Positions 24,288 to 34,916 are shown, numbered from the stretch's first letter. The stretch is DNA of 64,000 nt from Martelella lutilitoris (GCF_016598595.1 NZ_CP066786.1:2069501-2133500), one strand, 5' to 3'. Made by a program: numbers and translations. The notes: generated by a model from the letters alone, not told the origin.

Positions 24288-25178
24288 TCATGCTTCCTTG
24301 AATATGAATGTCACGCCCTGTCCGGGCGCAGGCGGAACGCAGATCATTCCGTCCGCCGCTATGTGCTGAACCGCGTTCTTGGCGAGAATATCAGCGGTAT
24401 TGCCGATATCCGCTGCCTCGAAGGCAATCGCCCTGCCGACAAGACCGCGTCCTGTGTCAGGCGGGGAAATCCCGAAGCGATCGCTCAGATGCGCATGGGT
24501 AAAGATGGAGATGTCTGCGCCGATCCCCTCCACCGTCACGCCGTGTGGATGGATCTCCGTTTCATGGCAATGGCCGAGCTGCTGCAGCAGGGGCTCGAAT
24601 TCCATCGGGTTATCCTCGCCGATCAGCACTTCGGCAATGCCCGTCACGCCGTTCTGGTGCGCCATCAGCGCTTCCGGCGGGCTCAACGGCAACAGCCGCT
24701 CGCAAGTGAAGAAGAAGAGGTCCGGCGCGCGCGGATCCGCCGCGAAGGCCAGCCGGAAACCGGCTTCCGCCTCGCTGCCGTCCTCGCGCTGGAACCGGCG
24801 CGTAAAGCGGAAGAGACCGCCCGCGGCGATGCCTTCCGCCGCAAAAGCCTCGTGGTCGGCGGACGCGTCCTCGCTCTTGAACACGATTGCTGACAGCCCA
24901 TCCTCGCCAACGCGGAAGCGGAAGGCGCGGTCGCGCGCCACGAATTCGAGGCCGTCGCGAATGTGATTCCCGTAGATCTGCAGATCGGCGATCCCGAGTG
25001 GTTCGAGATAGGTGCCGTCGGTGAAATAGACGCAGGCGTTTTCAGTGCCGAACGGGTGGCGAGCCTCCGGCGCGACGCTGAAGCCGAGCGCGCTCAGCCG
25101 AAGCCTTGCCGTCGCCAGGTCGACGACGGGCAGCACGAGGTGATCAAGCGGACGCGTGGCTCGGTGCGAAAGAGACAT
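24288..25178 (-). CDS. Glyoxalase-like (VOC superfamily) protein
   Basis: 296 residues starting [33 protein letters not shown], then [29 protein letters not shown]. That is the N-terminal signature of the Glyoxalase_3-type group of the vicinal oxygen chelate superfamily, where DHLV supplies a metal-ligand histidine and YLEP the glutamate. A second VOC-like half ([24 protein letters not shown]) follows. Enzyme activity is unknown. AGGAGGAG lies 6 bases before the chosen ATG, deciding the start. Its stop is one base from the kdsA start. Confidence 0.82.
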   Translation of the reverse strand: MSLSHRATRPLDHLVLPVVDLATARLRLSALGFSVAPEARHPFGTENACVYFTDGTYLEPLGIADLQIYGNHIRDGLEFVARDRAFRFRVGEDGLSAIVFKSEDASADHEAFAAEGIAAGGLFRFTRRFQREDGSEAEAGFRLAFAADPRAPDLFFFTCERLLPLSPPEALMAHQNGVTGIAEVLIGEDNPMEFEPLLQQLGHCHETEIHPHGVTVEGIGADISIFTHAHLSDRFGISPPDTGRGLVGRAIAFEAADIGNTADILAKNAVQHIAADGMICVPPAPGQGVTFIFKEA

Positions 25179-25274
25179 CAGGCTCCTCCTTTGAGAGGCA
25201 CCCTTGATGGCATGAAAGCAGACGAGCTTCAAGCGATTGTCGAAACCCGCCCGCAAGGGCCTGTCAGAGCGGCG

Positions 25275-28200
25275 CTACCAGATGTAGCGCAGCTTGGCCG
25301 AGGCGATCAGCGCCGAATATTCCGCGCCCCATTCGCCGTAGGCGCCGAGCGAAAGATCGGCCTGCGGCGTCAGCTGGATGCGCGCGCCGATATTGGCCGT
25401 GACGGCGCTGCCCGTCGGCGCATTGCTGGAGATGGAGAAACCGTAGCCGGGCAAGGCCAGGAAGCTGGCGTTCGCATTGCCGCCGCCGCCATAGCGGTAG
25501 AGATAGGAGACGCGCGAATTGAACGAGAAGCGCTGCGCATAGTCCCCGGCCGCCGTGTCAAAGCCGAGGCCGGCCTCGACGGTTCCCCGGAAAAGACTGG
25601 AATCGGAATAGGCAAGCGCCGAACTGCCAAGCCCGGCGGCAACCTCCTCTTGATAGGACGGCGCGCTGGTGTAGACAGCGCTTGCCGCTGCAAACGGTAT
25701 GAAGGCCATGCCGCCGTTGACGATGCGGCCCCCCGCCTCGAACCGACCGCCGAACGTGGTCGCGGAATAGCTGCCGCGCAGCCGGTCGCTCGTCGTTCCG
25801 AAGGCAACGGTGCGCTCGGTGTCGATACTGTCGACGCCGAGACCGACGGTTGCCAGGCCGTAAAGCCCCTGCGCGGTCTGCCCGGCCGCCGTGACGGCGG
25901 CATGAAGAGATTGGCTATCGGCCGAGCCGTTCTGTTCGGTCTGGTCGTAGCGCGTCTGCCCGCCGCCGAAGACAAAACCGATCGCGGTCGTATCGTCCAG
26001 CTGGGCGAGATAGCCACCCTCGACGATATTGCCCGTGATGTCGGCGCCGGAATTGCCGGCGCCTGAATCGCCGTCCACGCTCGCCGTCTCGCCGTTATAC
26101 TCCAGCCAGATCGAATTGGCCGGCGTCAGGGAGCGATATGGCGCGTAGGGCGCGCCGTAGGAACTTCCGTAAGCTCCTCCATAGGTCGCGCCGCGACCGG
26201 CCGAGGCCCAGTCCCATTGCGGTTGGCGGCTCGACGGCGTGCCGAGGTTCCAGTAGGCAAGCGCTGATGTTTCGCCTGCCGAAGGAAGCGTGTCCTCGTC
26301 CTTTTCCTCGATCGGCCGCCATCCGGCGAACAACCGGCTTGGATTGGACGAGCGGCGCAGGAAATCCTGCATGCCGAGATTGGCCGTCATCGTCGCGTTG
26401 ATGCCCAGTTCGCCGCCAAGGGTCGTCATCGCCGCCTCATAGGCGCTGCCCGATTGCAGCATGCCGGCAGACAAGGTTCCCGTCAGCGGCACGCCGTCGT
26501 TAAAGGCCTTGACCAGCTGATCGTTGACGCCCCTGCCGAGGGCGGAGAAATTGAAATTGCCGCCGACATAGGCGAGCGACATGTTGAGCCTGTTCGCATC
26601 CTGCGAGATCGTTCCGCGGAACTGCGAGGGCAGCGAGGCAAGCGGCGCCTCATAGGTGCCGGTGATTTCGCCGGCCTCCAGCAGCGTATATTGCTGCTTC
26701 AACTCGCCGCCATCGACAAAGTCGACATCGAGCTCGGTTTCATCGAAGGCAACCGTGCCGGTGACCTTGGCCGGAACCTGGCTGGTCTGGATCACGGCCG
26801 CATAGGTCGCGTCCGGTTCGAAGTCGAGGTCGCCATTGACCGTGATCGACCCCTTCTCGTCGCCGGAAAGGAAGGTGCCGCCGGTGCGCACCGTGGTCGA
26901 GCCGATCTCGCCCGAGCCGCCGAAGGATGCGCCGGCCTTGATATCCGCTTTCGTGCCGCGAAGCGAACCGTCCACCAGGAAGGTGCCGCTTTCCGCCTCG
27001 AGCGTGCCTGCGAACTGGTCGTTGTCGGCCGTCAGCCGCAGCGTGCCCGGCCCTTTCTGCGAGACCGTGCCGGTGCCGCGCAGGAGGCCGGCGAATTCGA
27101 TGTCGTCGGAGCGGGCAAAGCTCAGCTTGCCGCCGGTTTCGATTGCCGCATTGCCCTGCAGCGTGCCGGTCATACCGCCATTGCCGACCTGGATTTCAGC
27201 GCCCGTGTCGATATAGGTGTTGCCTTCATTGGTGTTGTCGGCCGTCAGAATGGTCGTGCCGGCATAGGCTTCGATATCGACCGTGCCGCTGATCGGGCTC
27301 GAAAACTCATAGTCCGAGGAGGTGTGGTTGAAGATGAGATAGCCCTGTCCGTCGCCGAAGGACAGCTCGTTGACGTCAAGCGCTCCGGGAGCCGCAGGAT
27401 CCTCGTCGGGGATCGAGCCGATGACAAGGATGCCGACCGAGCCGGAATTTTCTGCCAGCACAAGGTTGTCGGCCGAAAGCGTTCCCTCGTCTGACAGAAC
27501 CAGCGCACCATTGCCGTCCTCGCCGACTGTCAGGTCGCCTTCGATCGCCCATGACGACCCGGCGCCGTCGATCATCGCGATGCCGATCGAATCGGCGGCG
27601 GATCCAAGCGTGCTCGCCGTGGAGGTGACGGTGCCGCCATCGGTCACGAGCAAGAGGCCTTCGCCCTCGACGCCGACGGTGATGCCGCCATCCACGGCCC
27701 AGGACGAACCCGCGCCGCTTACAACGACAACACCTTGTCCCGTGGCGTTCGTCCCGATCCTGGCCGTGCCGTTGGTCACCGTGCCACCGTCGAAAATATC
27801 GAGAAGACCTGTGCCTTCGGAACCGACATCCAGGGTAGAGGTATTGTTCCACGCAGCGCCGCCCAGAACGCCGACGACGCCGACGCTGCCGGCGTCGCGC
27901 CCGATTATGCCGCCGTTCGAGTTCAGCGTGCCCCCGTTTTCCAGATCCAGCAGGCCTTCGCCCGTGGCACCGACCGTCATGCGATTTGTGAGCGTCATTT
28001 CGCTGCCGGCATCGGTGATGACGAGAAGACCGGTGCTGTTTTCATTGGCCCCGACCAGCGCGAAATCCGCCGAAACGGAACCGCCGCTGGAAACCGCCAG
28101 GCGGCCATCGCCATTGCGCCCGACCCTGAGCGAGGCGGAAAGCTGAAGCTTCGAACCCGCGCCGTCGACATAGGCGGTTCCTTCGCCGCCCGAAACATTG

Positions 28201-29174
28201 CCGATATAGGCATTGCTTGCGGTCATGGTCGCGCCATTGAGGACCGAAAGCGTGCCTTCGCCGCCCGTGCCGCCGGTGTTCACATTGCCGCCGAGCGAAA
28301 TGTCGTTATAGACGTTCCACAGTGAACCGCTGCCGGTGACCGTCGCTTCATTGTCGAGAGAAGAAGCATTCTCGCCAATCGTCAGGGATCCGCTGATCGC
28401 ATGCGCGCCGCTTTCAACCAGAACCGTACCCGTGCCACTGCTACCGATCGTCGTTGCCCCATAGCCGTTCCATTCCGTTCCGGTGCCCGAAAGCGTGATG
28501 CTCCCCTCACCACCGGCATGGCGGCCGATGATCGCCTGATCCGATTCCAGATAGGCGCCATTGGAAACCGTCAGTGTGCCGGTACCGCTGTTTGCCACTG
28601 ACAGACCGTTGTCGCCGCTGCCGTAGGTCCTCAGGCTGGTTCCGCTGCCGGAAAGCGTGACTGTACCCGAACTGCCTGCTGAATTGCCGAGAATGATCGA
28701 CGCGGTCTGCCCGGTGGCGCCGTCCGTCATGCCGATCCTGCCAGTACCGAAATCACCGACGATGATCGACTTATCCATCTGAATCGCGCCGCCTGCACCG
28801 AGCGTCAGCGTGCCGTTGCCGCCGGCCAACGAACCAAGGCGGGTGTTCTCGCCGTTGATCGTCGCATTCGATGTCATCTGACCGGTCGCGGTTCTTCCGA
28901 TAATGATCGTGTTGATATATTCCGTGCCGCCATCGGTGGGCAGAACGGGCGCATTGGTCGTGGTATCGATGGTAACGTTGTCACCGGCCTTGGGCGTATT
29001 GGTCGTGGCCGCGCCGTTTTCGAGCCAGTTGTTGGCCGTGTACCAGTCGGTCGATTCGGCGCCGGTCCACAGGAAGTCGGCTGCAACGCCCGGCGTGCCC
29101 CAGAGGAGGAAAAGCGCGGACGAACTCAGGAAGACCGAACGGGCCGCCTTCAGCCGCAAACTCACATTACGCAT
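25275..29174 (-). CDS. Large autotransporter (type Va secretion) with tandem repeat passenger
   Basis: 1299 residues. A signal peptide ends near residue 32 (WGTPGVAADFLWTG). The passenger opens with WTGAESTDWYTANNWLENG and then has about ten tandem repeats of 40-50 residues (about 95-590), each with GTLTVSNGA, an IG/VG step and VSGAGSSW-like segments; this is the repeat type known from T5SS and PEP-CTERM proteins. An autotransporter-associated beta-strand part (GTLRLTADNDQFAGTLEAESGTFLVDGSL) follows, then a C-terminal beta-barrel of about 260 residues ending KLRYIW, the aromatic end needed for BAM. The start at 29174 has GGAGG 4 bases upstream. It is a surface beta-helix, probably an adhesin. 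No protease triad was recognised. Confidence 0.93.
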   Translation of the reverse strand: MRNVSLRLKAARSVFLSSSALFLLWGTPGVAADFLWTGAESTDWYTANNWLENGAATTNTPKAGDNVTIDTTTNAPVLPTDGGTEYINTIIIGRTATGQMTSNATINGENTRLGSLAGGNGTLTLGAGGAIQMDKSIIVGDFGTGRIGMTDGATGQTASIILGNSAGSSGTVTLSGSGTSLRTYGSGDNGLSVANSGTGTLTVSNGAYLESDQAIIGRHAGGEGSITLSGTGTEWNGYGATTIGSSGTGTVLVESGAHAISGSLTIGENASSLDNEATVTGSGSLWNVYNDISLGGNVNTGGTGGEGTLSVLNGATMTASNAYIGNVSGGEGTAYVDGAGSKLQLSASLRVGRNGDGRLAVSSGGSVSADFALVGANENSTGLLVITDAGSEMTLTNRMTVGATGEGLLDLENGGTLNSNGGIIGRDAGSVGVVGVLGGAAWNNTSTLDVGSEGTGLLDIFDGGTVTNGTARIGTNATGQGVVVVSGAGSSWAVDGGITVGVEGEGLLLVTDGGTVTSTASTLGSAADSIGIAMIDGAGSSWAIEGDLTVGEDGNGALVLSDEGTLSADNLVLAENSGSVGILVIGSIPDEDPAAPGALDVNELSFGDGQGYLIFNHTSSDYEFSSPISGTVDIEAYAGTTILTADNTNEGNTYIDTGAEIQVGNGGMTGTLQGNAAIETGGKLSFARSDDIEFAGLLRGTGTVSQKGPGTLRLTADNDQFAGTLEAESGTFLVDGSLRGTKADIKAGASFGGSGEIGSTTVRTGGTFLSGDEKGSITVNGDLDFEPDATYAAVIQTSQVPAKVTGTVAFDETELDVDFVDGGELKQQYTLLEAGEITGTYEAPLASLPSQFRGTISQDANRLNMSLAYVGGNFNFSALGRGVNDQLVKAFNDGVPLTGTLSAGMLQSGSAYEAAMTTLGGELGINATMTANLGMQDFLRRSSNPSRLFAGWRPIEEKDEDTLPSAGETSALAYWNLGTPSSRQPQWDWASAGRGATYGGAYGSSYGAPYAPYRSLTPANSIWLEYNGETASVDGDSGAGNSGADITGNIVEGGYLAQLDDTTAIGFVFGGGQTRYDQTEQNGSADSQSLHAAVTAAGQTAQGLYGLATVGLGVDSIDTERTVAFGTTSDRLRGSYSATTFGGRFEAGGRIVNGGMAFIPFAAASAVYTSAPSYQEEVAAGLGSSALAYSDSSLFRGTVEAGLGFDTAAGDYAQRFSFNSRVSYLYRYGGGGNANASFLALPGYGFSISSNAPTGSAVTANIGARIQLTPQADLSLGAYGEWGAEYSALIASAKLRYIW

Positions 29175-29445
29175 GTCACCTCCAGCAAAGAAACGCTCGA
29201 ACCTCTTATCGCCGGCCCTGTCCGGCGGCCGGTCTCGCATGCCTGCAATTCTGGACTGCAGTAAATTAAGAACTTCTTGCGACGGGAGAATTGGCCGTCA
29301 TGCTTAATGTTTATGGTTAGCGCTTGGTTAATTCGCTTGGGCTCCCTGTTTTAGCCGCGCATGCAGCTATGGCTTCAATTCCGCTCAATCTTCGTCTAAG
29401 AAGCGTCACAAACCCTTATGACCGGAAAACAGGGACCGCTCGAGA

Positions 29446-31341
29446 ATGCTTGAAACAATGCGCAAAGGCGCCCAGACCTGGGTCGCGAAACTCCTGCTGA
29501 TCCTGCTGATCATTTCGTTCGGCGTCTGGGGCGCCTCGAGCGCGCTGTTTTCTGGCAATTCGGATGTGGTCGTACAGGTCGGCGACAAGACCGTCTCGGC
29601 AAATGAATACCGCCTTGCCTACCAACGCCAGATGAACAGCCTGAGCAACCAGTTCGGCCGCCGGCTGACCGGCGAGGAAGCCCGCATGATCGGCGTCGAC
29701 CAGCAGGTCTATGCCCAGCTCGTTGCGGGTGCTGCCCTCGACCAGCTTGCCGACGACATGAATCTCGGCCTCTCCGAAGACCGGCTTGCCGAGATCATCG
29801 CCCAGGATCCCGCCTTCCAGAACGCCGACGGGCGATTCGACCGCCAGCGCTTTAGCGCGCTCCTGCGCAATGTCGGCCTCAACGAGGATGACTATGTGGC
29901 CGAGCGCAGCAAAGTCGCCGTGCGTTCCCAGATCGTCGACGGCATGGCTGACGGTTTCGTGCCGCCGAAAACGCTCGTGGATGCCATCCGCGAATACCGC
30001 TCCCAGAGCCGCGTGGTCGACTATATCGTTCTCAACAACGCCTTTGTCGCGCCGATCAAGTCGCCGGGCGACGAGGTTCTTCAGCCCTGGTTCGAACAGC
30101 GCCAGGCCGCCTACCGCGCGCCCGAATATCGCAAGATCTCCTATGTCGCGCTCCGCCCTTCCGACATCGCCGATCCCGGCGCGGTCTCCGATGCCGCCGT
30201 CAGGGCCGATTACGAGGCTCGGATCGCCAATTACACGACGCCCGAAGAGCGCCGGATCCAGCAGATGACCTTCGCCGACCAGGCTACCGCCGAACAGGCC
30301 GCCCAGGCGCTTGAGGACGGCACCAAGACCTTCGACCAGCTTGTCTCCGAAGCCGGTCGCACGCCGGCCGACGTGACGCTCGGCATCTACGAGAAGGGCC
30401 GGTTCCCCGACCAGGCGATCGACGAGGCAGCCTTTGCCATTCCCGAGGAAGGCGGCGTCAGCGGCGTCGTCCAGGGCAATTTCGGTCCGGTGATCGTGCG
30501 CGTGACGGATATCCAGCCGGAAAGCACGACGCCGCTTGCCGACGTGGAGGACCAGATCCGCACGGAGCTTGCCGAACAGCAGGCCGCCGACGACATCCTG
30601 AACGTCGAGAACCAGTACGAGGACCAGCGCGCCGGCGGCGCCAGCATGGCCGAGGCGGCACAGAGCCTCGGCCTCGAAGCGGTCACGATCGACGCCATCG
30701 ACGCCAATGGCCGCGATCCGGACGGCAACCCGATCGATGACATTCCGCTGGGTACCGAGCTTGTCGGCGCCGCCTTCGAAAGCGATACCGGCCTTGAGAA
30801 CCTGCCGTTGAACCTCAATGACGGGGGCGTGGTCTGGTATGAGGTCGAAGATATTACCCCGCCGCGCGATCGTACCTTCGATGAGGTCCGCAGCCAGGTC
30901 GAGGCCGACTGGGCGGCCGAACAGCAGCGCGACGCGCTCGCGGCCAGGGCCGACCAGATGAAACAGCGCGTGGAGAACGGCGAGAGCCTGCAGCAGGTGG
31001 CCGACGATCTTGCCATCGACGTTCAGCAGAGCCCGTCGATCACGCGCAATTCGCAGAACAGCGACCTCGGCCCCGAGGCCATCGCCGCGGCCTTCAGCGG
31101 CCCGCTCGGAACCGTGGCGACCGCCCCGCGCGATGGCGGGACCGAGCAGATCGTCCTGTCGGTGGCGACCGTGGTCAATCCTTCCGATACGCTGGAGACC
31201 AGCGGTGACAACCAGGTCATTACCGCCATTGCGTCTTCGGCCGGAGACGATATCCTCGATGAAATGATCAACAAGCTGCAGAGCGAGTACGGCGTCTCGA
31301 TCAACCAGACGCTCGCACAGCAGGCGGTGAACCTGCAGTAA
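29446..31341 (+). CDS. ppiD: PpiD-like inner-membrane periplasmic chaperone/peptidyl-prolyl isomerase
   Basis: 631 residues. One membrane segment near the N-terminus (VAKLLLILLIISFGVWGASSALF, about 13-35) anchors a large periplasmic part. The SurA/PpiD N-terminal region begins VVVQVGDKTVSANEYRLAYQRQMNSLSNQFGRRLT, and a parvulin-like region lies near residues 240-360 (RRIQQMTFADQATAEQAAQAL, FGPVIVRVTDIQPESTTPLADVEDQIR). Many catalytic parvulin residues are weakly kept, as in E. coli PpiD, which acts mainly as a chaperone near the Sec translocon. It is 12 bases before trpD, so it heads a ppiD-trpDC-moaC-moeA transcript. Confidence 0.88.
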   Translation: MLETMRKGAQTWVAKLLLILLIISFGVWGASSALFSGNSDVVVQVGDKTVSANEYRLAYQRQMNSLSNQFGRRLTGEEARMIGVDQQVYAQLVAGAALDQLADDMNLGLSEDRLAEIIAQDPAFQNADGRFDRQRFSALLRNVGLNEDDYVAERSKVAVRSQIVDGMADGFVPPKTLVDAIREYRSQSRVVDYIVLNNAFVAPIKSPGDEVLQPWFEQRQAAYRAPEYRKISYVALRPSDIADPGAVSDAAVRADYEARIANYTTPEERRIQQMTFADQATAEQAAQALEDGTKTFDQLVSEAGRTPADVTLGIYEKGRFPDQAIDEAAFAIPEEGGVSGVVQGNFGPVIVRVTDIQPESTTPLADVEDQIRTELAEQQAADDILNVENQYEDQRAGGASMAEAAQSLGLEAVTIDAIDANGRDPDGNPIDDIPLGTELVGAAFESDTGLENLPLNLNDGGVVWYEVEDITPPRDRTFDEVRSQVEADWAAEQQRDALAARADQMKQRVENGESLQQVADDLAIDVQQSPSITRNSQNSDLGPEAIAAAFSGPLGTVATAPRDGGTEQIVLSVATVVNPSDTLETSGDNQVITAIASSAGDDILDEMINKLQSEYGVSINQTLAQQAVNLQ

Positions 31342-31353
31342 GCGAGAAAAGCC

Positions 31354-32376
31354 ATGTCCGAACTGAAACCCTTCATCGCCAAGGTCGCCGACGGCCAGTC
31401 GCTTTCGAGCGAGGAATCCCGCCAGGCCTTCGATATCCTGATGTCGGGCGAGGCCACGCCCTCGCAGATCGGCGGTTTCCTGATGGCGCTGAGGGTCAAG
31501 GGCGAGACGGTCGACGAGATCGTCGGCGCCGTCACGACGATGCGCGCGAAGATGCTGCCGGTCAATGCGCCGGACCACGCGATCGATATCGTTGGCACCG
31601 GAGGCGATGGCGCGGGCACCTACAATATCTCGACGCTGGCCGCCATCGTGACGGCCGGCGCCGGAGTGACGGTGGCAAAGCATGGCAACCGGGCTCTGAG
31701 TTCGCGTTCGGGCACGGCCGACAGCCTGTCGGAACTCGGCGTGGAACTGGATACCGGTCCGGAGATCATCGAGGCCTGCCTTGAGGAAGCCGGCATCGGC
31801 TTCATGTTCGCGCAGAAGCATCATGCGGCCATGCGCCACGTCGGCCCGTCGCGGGTCGAACTCGGCACGCGGACGATCTTCAATCTTCTCGGCCCGCTTT
31901 CGAACCCGGCCGGCGTAAAGAGCCAGTTGCTTGGCGTGTTCGCACCGCAATGGCTGGTGCCGCTCGCCGAGGTGCTGCGCGATCTCGGGTCCGAGACCGT
32001 CTGGGTCGTGCACGGCGAAGGGCTCGACGAAATCACCACGACAGGGACCACGCAGATCGCTGAACTCTCTGACGGCAAGATCCGCGAATATTCGCTGACG
32101 CCAAAGGATTTCGGCGTCGAGGCAGTGACGCTCGACGCGCTTCGCGGCGGCGACGGCAAGGTCAACGCCGCGGCGCTGCGCAAGGTGCTTTCCGGCGAGC
32201 GCAATGCCTATCGCGACATTGCGCTCTGCAATGCCGCCGCCGCCCTGATGATCGCCGGCAAGGGCGAGACGCTCGCCGACGCGATGTCGATCGCCGCCCA
32301 ATCACTGGAAAGCGGCAACGCGGCGCTCGCGCTCGATCGGCTCGTTGCCGTCTCCAACCAGAAAAGCGAAGGCTGA
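31354..32376 (+). CDS. trpD: Anthranilate phosphoribosyltransferase
   Basis: Second step of tryptophan synthesis: transfers phosphoribose from PRPP to anthranilate. 340 residues with the PRPP-binding [13 protein letters not shown] near residue 82, [21 protein letters not shown] near 109, [37 protein letters not shown] near 150 and [18 protein letters not shown] near 220. First of the tightly spaced trpD-trpC-moaC-moeA series; trpE/G are not in the window. Confidence 0.97.
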   Translation: MSELKPFIAKVADGQSLSSEESRQAFDILMSGEATPSQIGGFLMALRVKGETVDEIVGAVTTMRAKMLPVNAPDHAIDIVGTGGDGAGTYNISTLAAIVTAGAGVTVAKHGNRALSSRSGTADSLSELGVELDTGPEIIEACLEEAGIGFMFAQKHHAAMRHVGPSRVELGTRTIFNLLGPLSNPAGVKSQLLGVFAPQWLVPLAEVLRDLGSETVWVVHGEGLDEITTTGTTQIAELSDGKIREYSLTPKDFGVEAVTLDALRGGDGKVNAAALRKVLSGERNAYRDIALCNAAAALMIAGKGETLADAMSIAAQSLESGNAALALDRLVAVSNQKSEG

Positions 32377-32385
32377 GGACCGGCC

Positions 32386-33201
32386 ATGACCGACATCCTG
32401 CGAAAGATCGAAGCCTACAAACGCGAGGAAATCGCCGCCGCCAAGGCGAAGGTTTCGCTCGATGAGCTGAAGGCGCGCGCAGCCGACCAGGAAAAGCCGC
32501 GCGGCTTTCTGGAAGCGCTCCGTCGCAAACAGGACGAGGGCTGTTTCGGCCTGATCGCCGAGATCAAGAAGGCGAGTCCCTCCAAGGGTCTGATCCGCAC
32601 GGATTTCGATCCGCCAGCCTTTGCCAGGGCCTACGAGGCGGGCGGCGCGGCCTGCCTTTCGGTGCTCACCGATACGCCGAGCTTCCAGGGCGCGCCCGAG
32701 TTCCTCGCCGCCGCCCGCAATGCCTGCGCCCTGCCCGCGCTGCGCAAGGATTTCATGTTCGAGCCCTATCAGGTGCACGAGGCCCGCGCCTGGGGCGCCG
32801 ACTGCATCCTGATCATCATGGCAAGCCTTTCCGATGACGAGGCCTGCGCGCTGGAAGAGACCGCCTTCGAACTCGGCATGGATGCGCTGCTTGAGGTCCA
32901 TAACGAGGAAGAATGCGAGCGCGCGCTTAAGCTTTCCTCTCAAATGATCGGTATAAATAACCGTAATCTCAGGAATTTTGAGGTTACGCTCGAGACCAGC
33001 GAACGCCTGGTGAAGATGGTGCCGGACGACCGGCTGCTCGTCGGAGAAAGCGGCATCTTCGTCCATGACGATTGTCTACGTCTGAAAAAGAGCGGCATCA
33101 CCACCTTCCTCGTCGGCGAGAGCCTGATGCGCAAGGACGATATTGCTGGCGCGACACGCGCGCTTCTGACTGGCGTTGACGCCGGGCTTCCGGCGCAATG
33201 A
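32386..33201 (+). CDS. trpC: Indole-3-glycerol phosphate synthase
   Basis: Closes the indole ring from carboxyphenylamino-deoxyribulose phosphate. 271-residue TIM barrel with [17 protein letters not shown] at the N-terminus, [16 protein letters not shown] near residue 55, [17 protein letters not shown] near 90, [28 protein letters not shown] near 120 and [17 protein letters not shown] near 188. It starts 9 bases after trpD and its stop overlaps the moaC start (ATGA). Stand-alone, not fused to trpF. Confidence 0.97.
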   Translation: MTDILRKIEAYKREEIAAAKAKVSLDELKARAADQEKPRGFLEALRRKQDEGCFGLIAEIKKASPSKGLIRTDFDPPAFARAYEAGGAACLSVLTDTPSFQGAPEFLAAARNACALPALRKDFMFEPYQVHEARAWGADCILIIMASLSDDEACALEETAFELGMDALLEVHNEEECERALKLSSQMIGINNRNLRNFEVTLETSERLVKMVPDDRLLVGESGIFVHDDCLRLKKSGITTFLVGESLMRKDDIAGATRALLTGVDAGLPAQ

Positions 33202-33692
33202 GCGACAGGCCCGCAAATCTGACCCATATCGCGGCCGACGGCTCGGCCAATATGGTCGATGTCGGCGGCAAGGACGAGACCGTTCGCACGGCCACGGCAG
33301 AAGGTTTCGTGCGCATGAAGCCCGAGACGCTGGCGCTGATCGAAAGCGGCAATGCGAAGAAGGGTGACGTGATCGCCACCGCGCGCCTTGCCGGGATCAT
33401 GGGCGCCAAGCAGACCGCCAATCTCATTCCGCTCTGCCACCCGCTGATGCTCACCAGGATCGCGGTCGATATCGTTGCCGATGCCGCCCTGCCCGGCCTG
33501 CGCGTTACGGCCACGACCCGGCTTACCGGAAAGACCGGCGTAGAGATGGAGGCGTTGACGGCCGTTTCCGTCGCCTGCCTGACGATCTACGACATGGCCA
33601 AGGCGGCCGACAGGGAGATGGAAATCGGCGCGATCCGCCTCGTGGAGAAGTCCGGCGGCGCGAGCGGCGACTACAAACGATCGGAGGCATAG
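33198..33692 (+). CDS. moaC: Cyclic pyranopterin monophosphate synthase
   Basis: With MoaA forms cyclic pyranopterin monophosphate, the first intermediate of molybdenum cofactor. 164 residues: [22 protein letters not shown] near the start, [32 protein letters not shown] near residue 55 and [30 protein letters not shown] near 115, which carry the usual active-site Lys and Asp-Met-x-K. Overlaps trpC by 4 bases; moeA follows after 3 bases, so trp and moco genes share a transcript, a known rhizobial arrangement. Confidence 0.97.
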   Translation: MSDRPANLTHIAADGSANMVDVGGKDETVRTATAEGFVRMKPETLALIESGNAKKGDVIATARLAGIMGAKQTANLIPLCHPLMLTRIAVDIVADAALPGLRVTATTRLTGKTGVEMEALTAVSVACLTIYDMAKAADREMEIGAIRLVEKSGGASGDYKRSEA

Positions 33693-33695
33693 ATC

Positions 33696-34913
33696 ATGGC
33701 CGGCTCGCTTCTGCCCGTTGACGAAGCGCTCGCTATCCTGCTGGACGGCGTATTGCCGATCCCGGATAGGGAAACCTGCGATCTGGTCGAGGCCGACGGT
33801 CGCGTGCTGGCCGAAGATCTGCTCTCGCGCATCACCCAGCCGCCCTTCAGCGCCTCTGCCATGGACGGCTATGCGGTCAGGTCCGACGATGCAACGACCG
33901 GCGCGACACTCTCGGTGATCGGCACGGTTGCCGCCGGCGAGACGCCGGAAATGTCCGTCGCCCCCGGTACCGCGATTCGGATCTTCACCGGCGCGCCGCT
34001 GCCGCCAGGCGCCGACAGCGTCGTGATTCAGGAGAATACGGAAGTCATGGGCGACCGTATCCGCATCACGGAGTCTGTGGCGAAAAACGCGAATATCCGC
34101 GCCGCCGGGCAGGATTTTCGCGAAGGGCAGGTTCTGCTCGCTGAAGGCCGTCTGCTTGACGCGCGCAACCTCTCTCTCGCCGCCGCCGGCGGCCACGGGA
34201 CGCTGCCCGTCCATCGCCGTCCGAAAATCGCCGTGCTGGCCACCGGGGACGAGCTTGTGCCGCCGGGAGAAATGCCCGGCCCGGGCCAGATTTCAGCTTC
34301 GGCGGGGATTGCGCTGCAATCCCTTGCCCGCGAAAACGGCGGCGAGACCCGCGACCTCGGCATCGCCCGTGATAACGTGGCCGCGATCGAGGCTGCGGTC
34401 CAGCGCGCCCGCCGATGGGGCGCGGATGTCCTGATCACCATCGGCGGTGCGTCCGTCGGCGACCGCGATCTCGTCGGCCCGACATTGCAGTCTTTGGGCA
34501 TGTCGCTCGATTTCTGGAAGATCGCCATGCGGCCGGGCAAACCGCTCATGGTCGGCAATCTCGGCGACATGAAGGTGCTCGGCCTGCCCGGCAATCCCGT
34601 CTCGGCTTATGTCTGCGCGCTGATCTTCGCCGAACCGCTCATCCGTCGTCTCGCTGCGCTTCCCGCCAGCAATCGCCTTCGCCGGGCCTTCGCCGCGGAG
34701 GCGATCGGACCCAACGGGCCGCGTCGCCACTATATGCGCGCCCGTTTCACCGATCGGGGCGAGAAACGGGTCGCTGCCTGCGAGAGCCAGGATTCGTCAC
34801 TGATCGCCGCCCTGGCCGACGCCGATTGCCTGATCGTCCGTCCGCCCGGAGACGATGCGGTGCGGCCCGGCGCCCCGCTTGACGTGATGCTGCTGGGCGG
34901 GGATATCTCCTGA
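33696..34913 (+). CDS. moeA: Molybdopterin molybdenumtransferase
   Basis: Inserts molybdate into adenylylated molybdopterin. 405 residues with ITQPPFSASAMDGYAVRSDD near residue 50, IFTGAPLPPGADSVVIQEN near 95, KIAVLATGDELV near 175, ITIGGASVGDRDLVGPTLQSLG near 245 and MRPGKPLMVGNLGDMKVLGLPGNPVSAYVC near 280. A C-terminal MoeA_C-like part completes the protein. Ends 3 bases from the convergent zeta-subunit gene. In several rhizobia lexA follows moeA; it does not here. Confidence 0.96.
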   Translation: MAGSLLPVDEALAILLDGVLPIPDRETCDLVEADGRVLAEDLLSRITQPPFSASAMDGYAVRSDDATTGATLSVIGTVAAGETPEMSVAPGTAIRIFTGAPLPPGADSVVIQENTEVMGDRIRITESVAKNANIRAAGQDFREGQVLLAEGRLLDARNLSLAAAGGHGTLPVHRRPKIAVLATGDELVPPGEMPGPGQISASAGIALQSLARENGGETRDLGIARDNVAAIEAAVQRARRWGADVLITIGGASVGDRDLVGPTLQSLGMSLDFWKIAMRPGKPLMVGNLGDMKVLGLPGNPVSAYVCALIFAEPLIRRLAALPASNRLRRAFAAEAIGPNGPRRHYMRARFTDRGEKRVAACESQDSSLIAALADADCLIVRPPGDDAVRPGAPLDVMLLGGDIS

Positions 34914-34916
34914 AAC

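Noticed and set aside
29317..29331. CtrA-like TTAG-N7-TTAA between the autotransporter and ppiD genes
   Set aside because: One mismatch in a short AT-rich motif; expected by chance at this frequency.
29416..32301. 961-codon minus-strand frame opposite ppiD and trpD
   Set aside because: Antisense shadow; low-complexity Arg/Asp/Gly composition and overlap with two certain genes.
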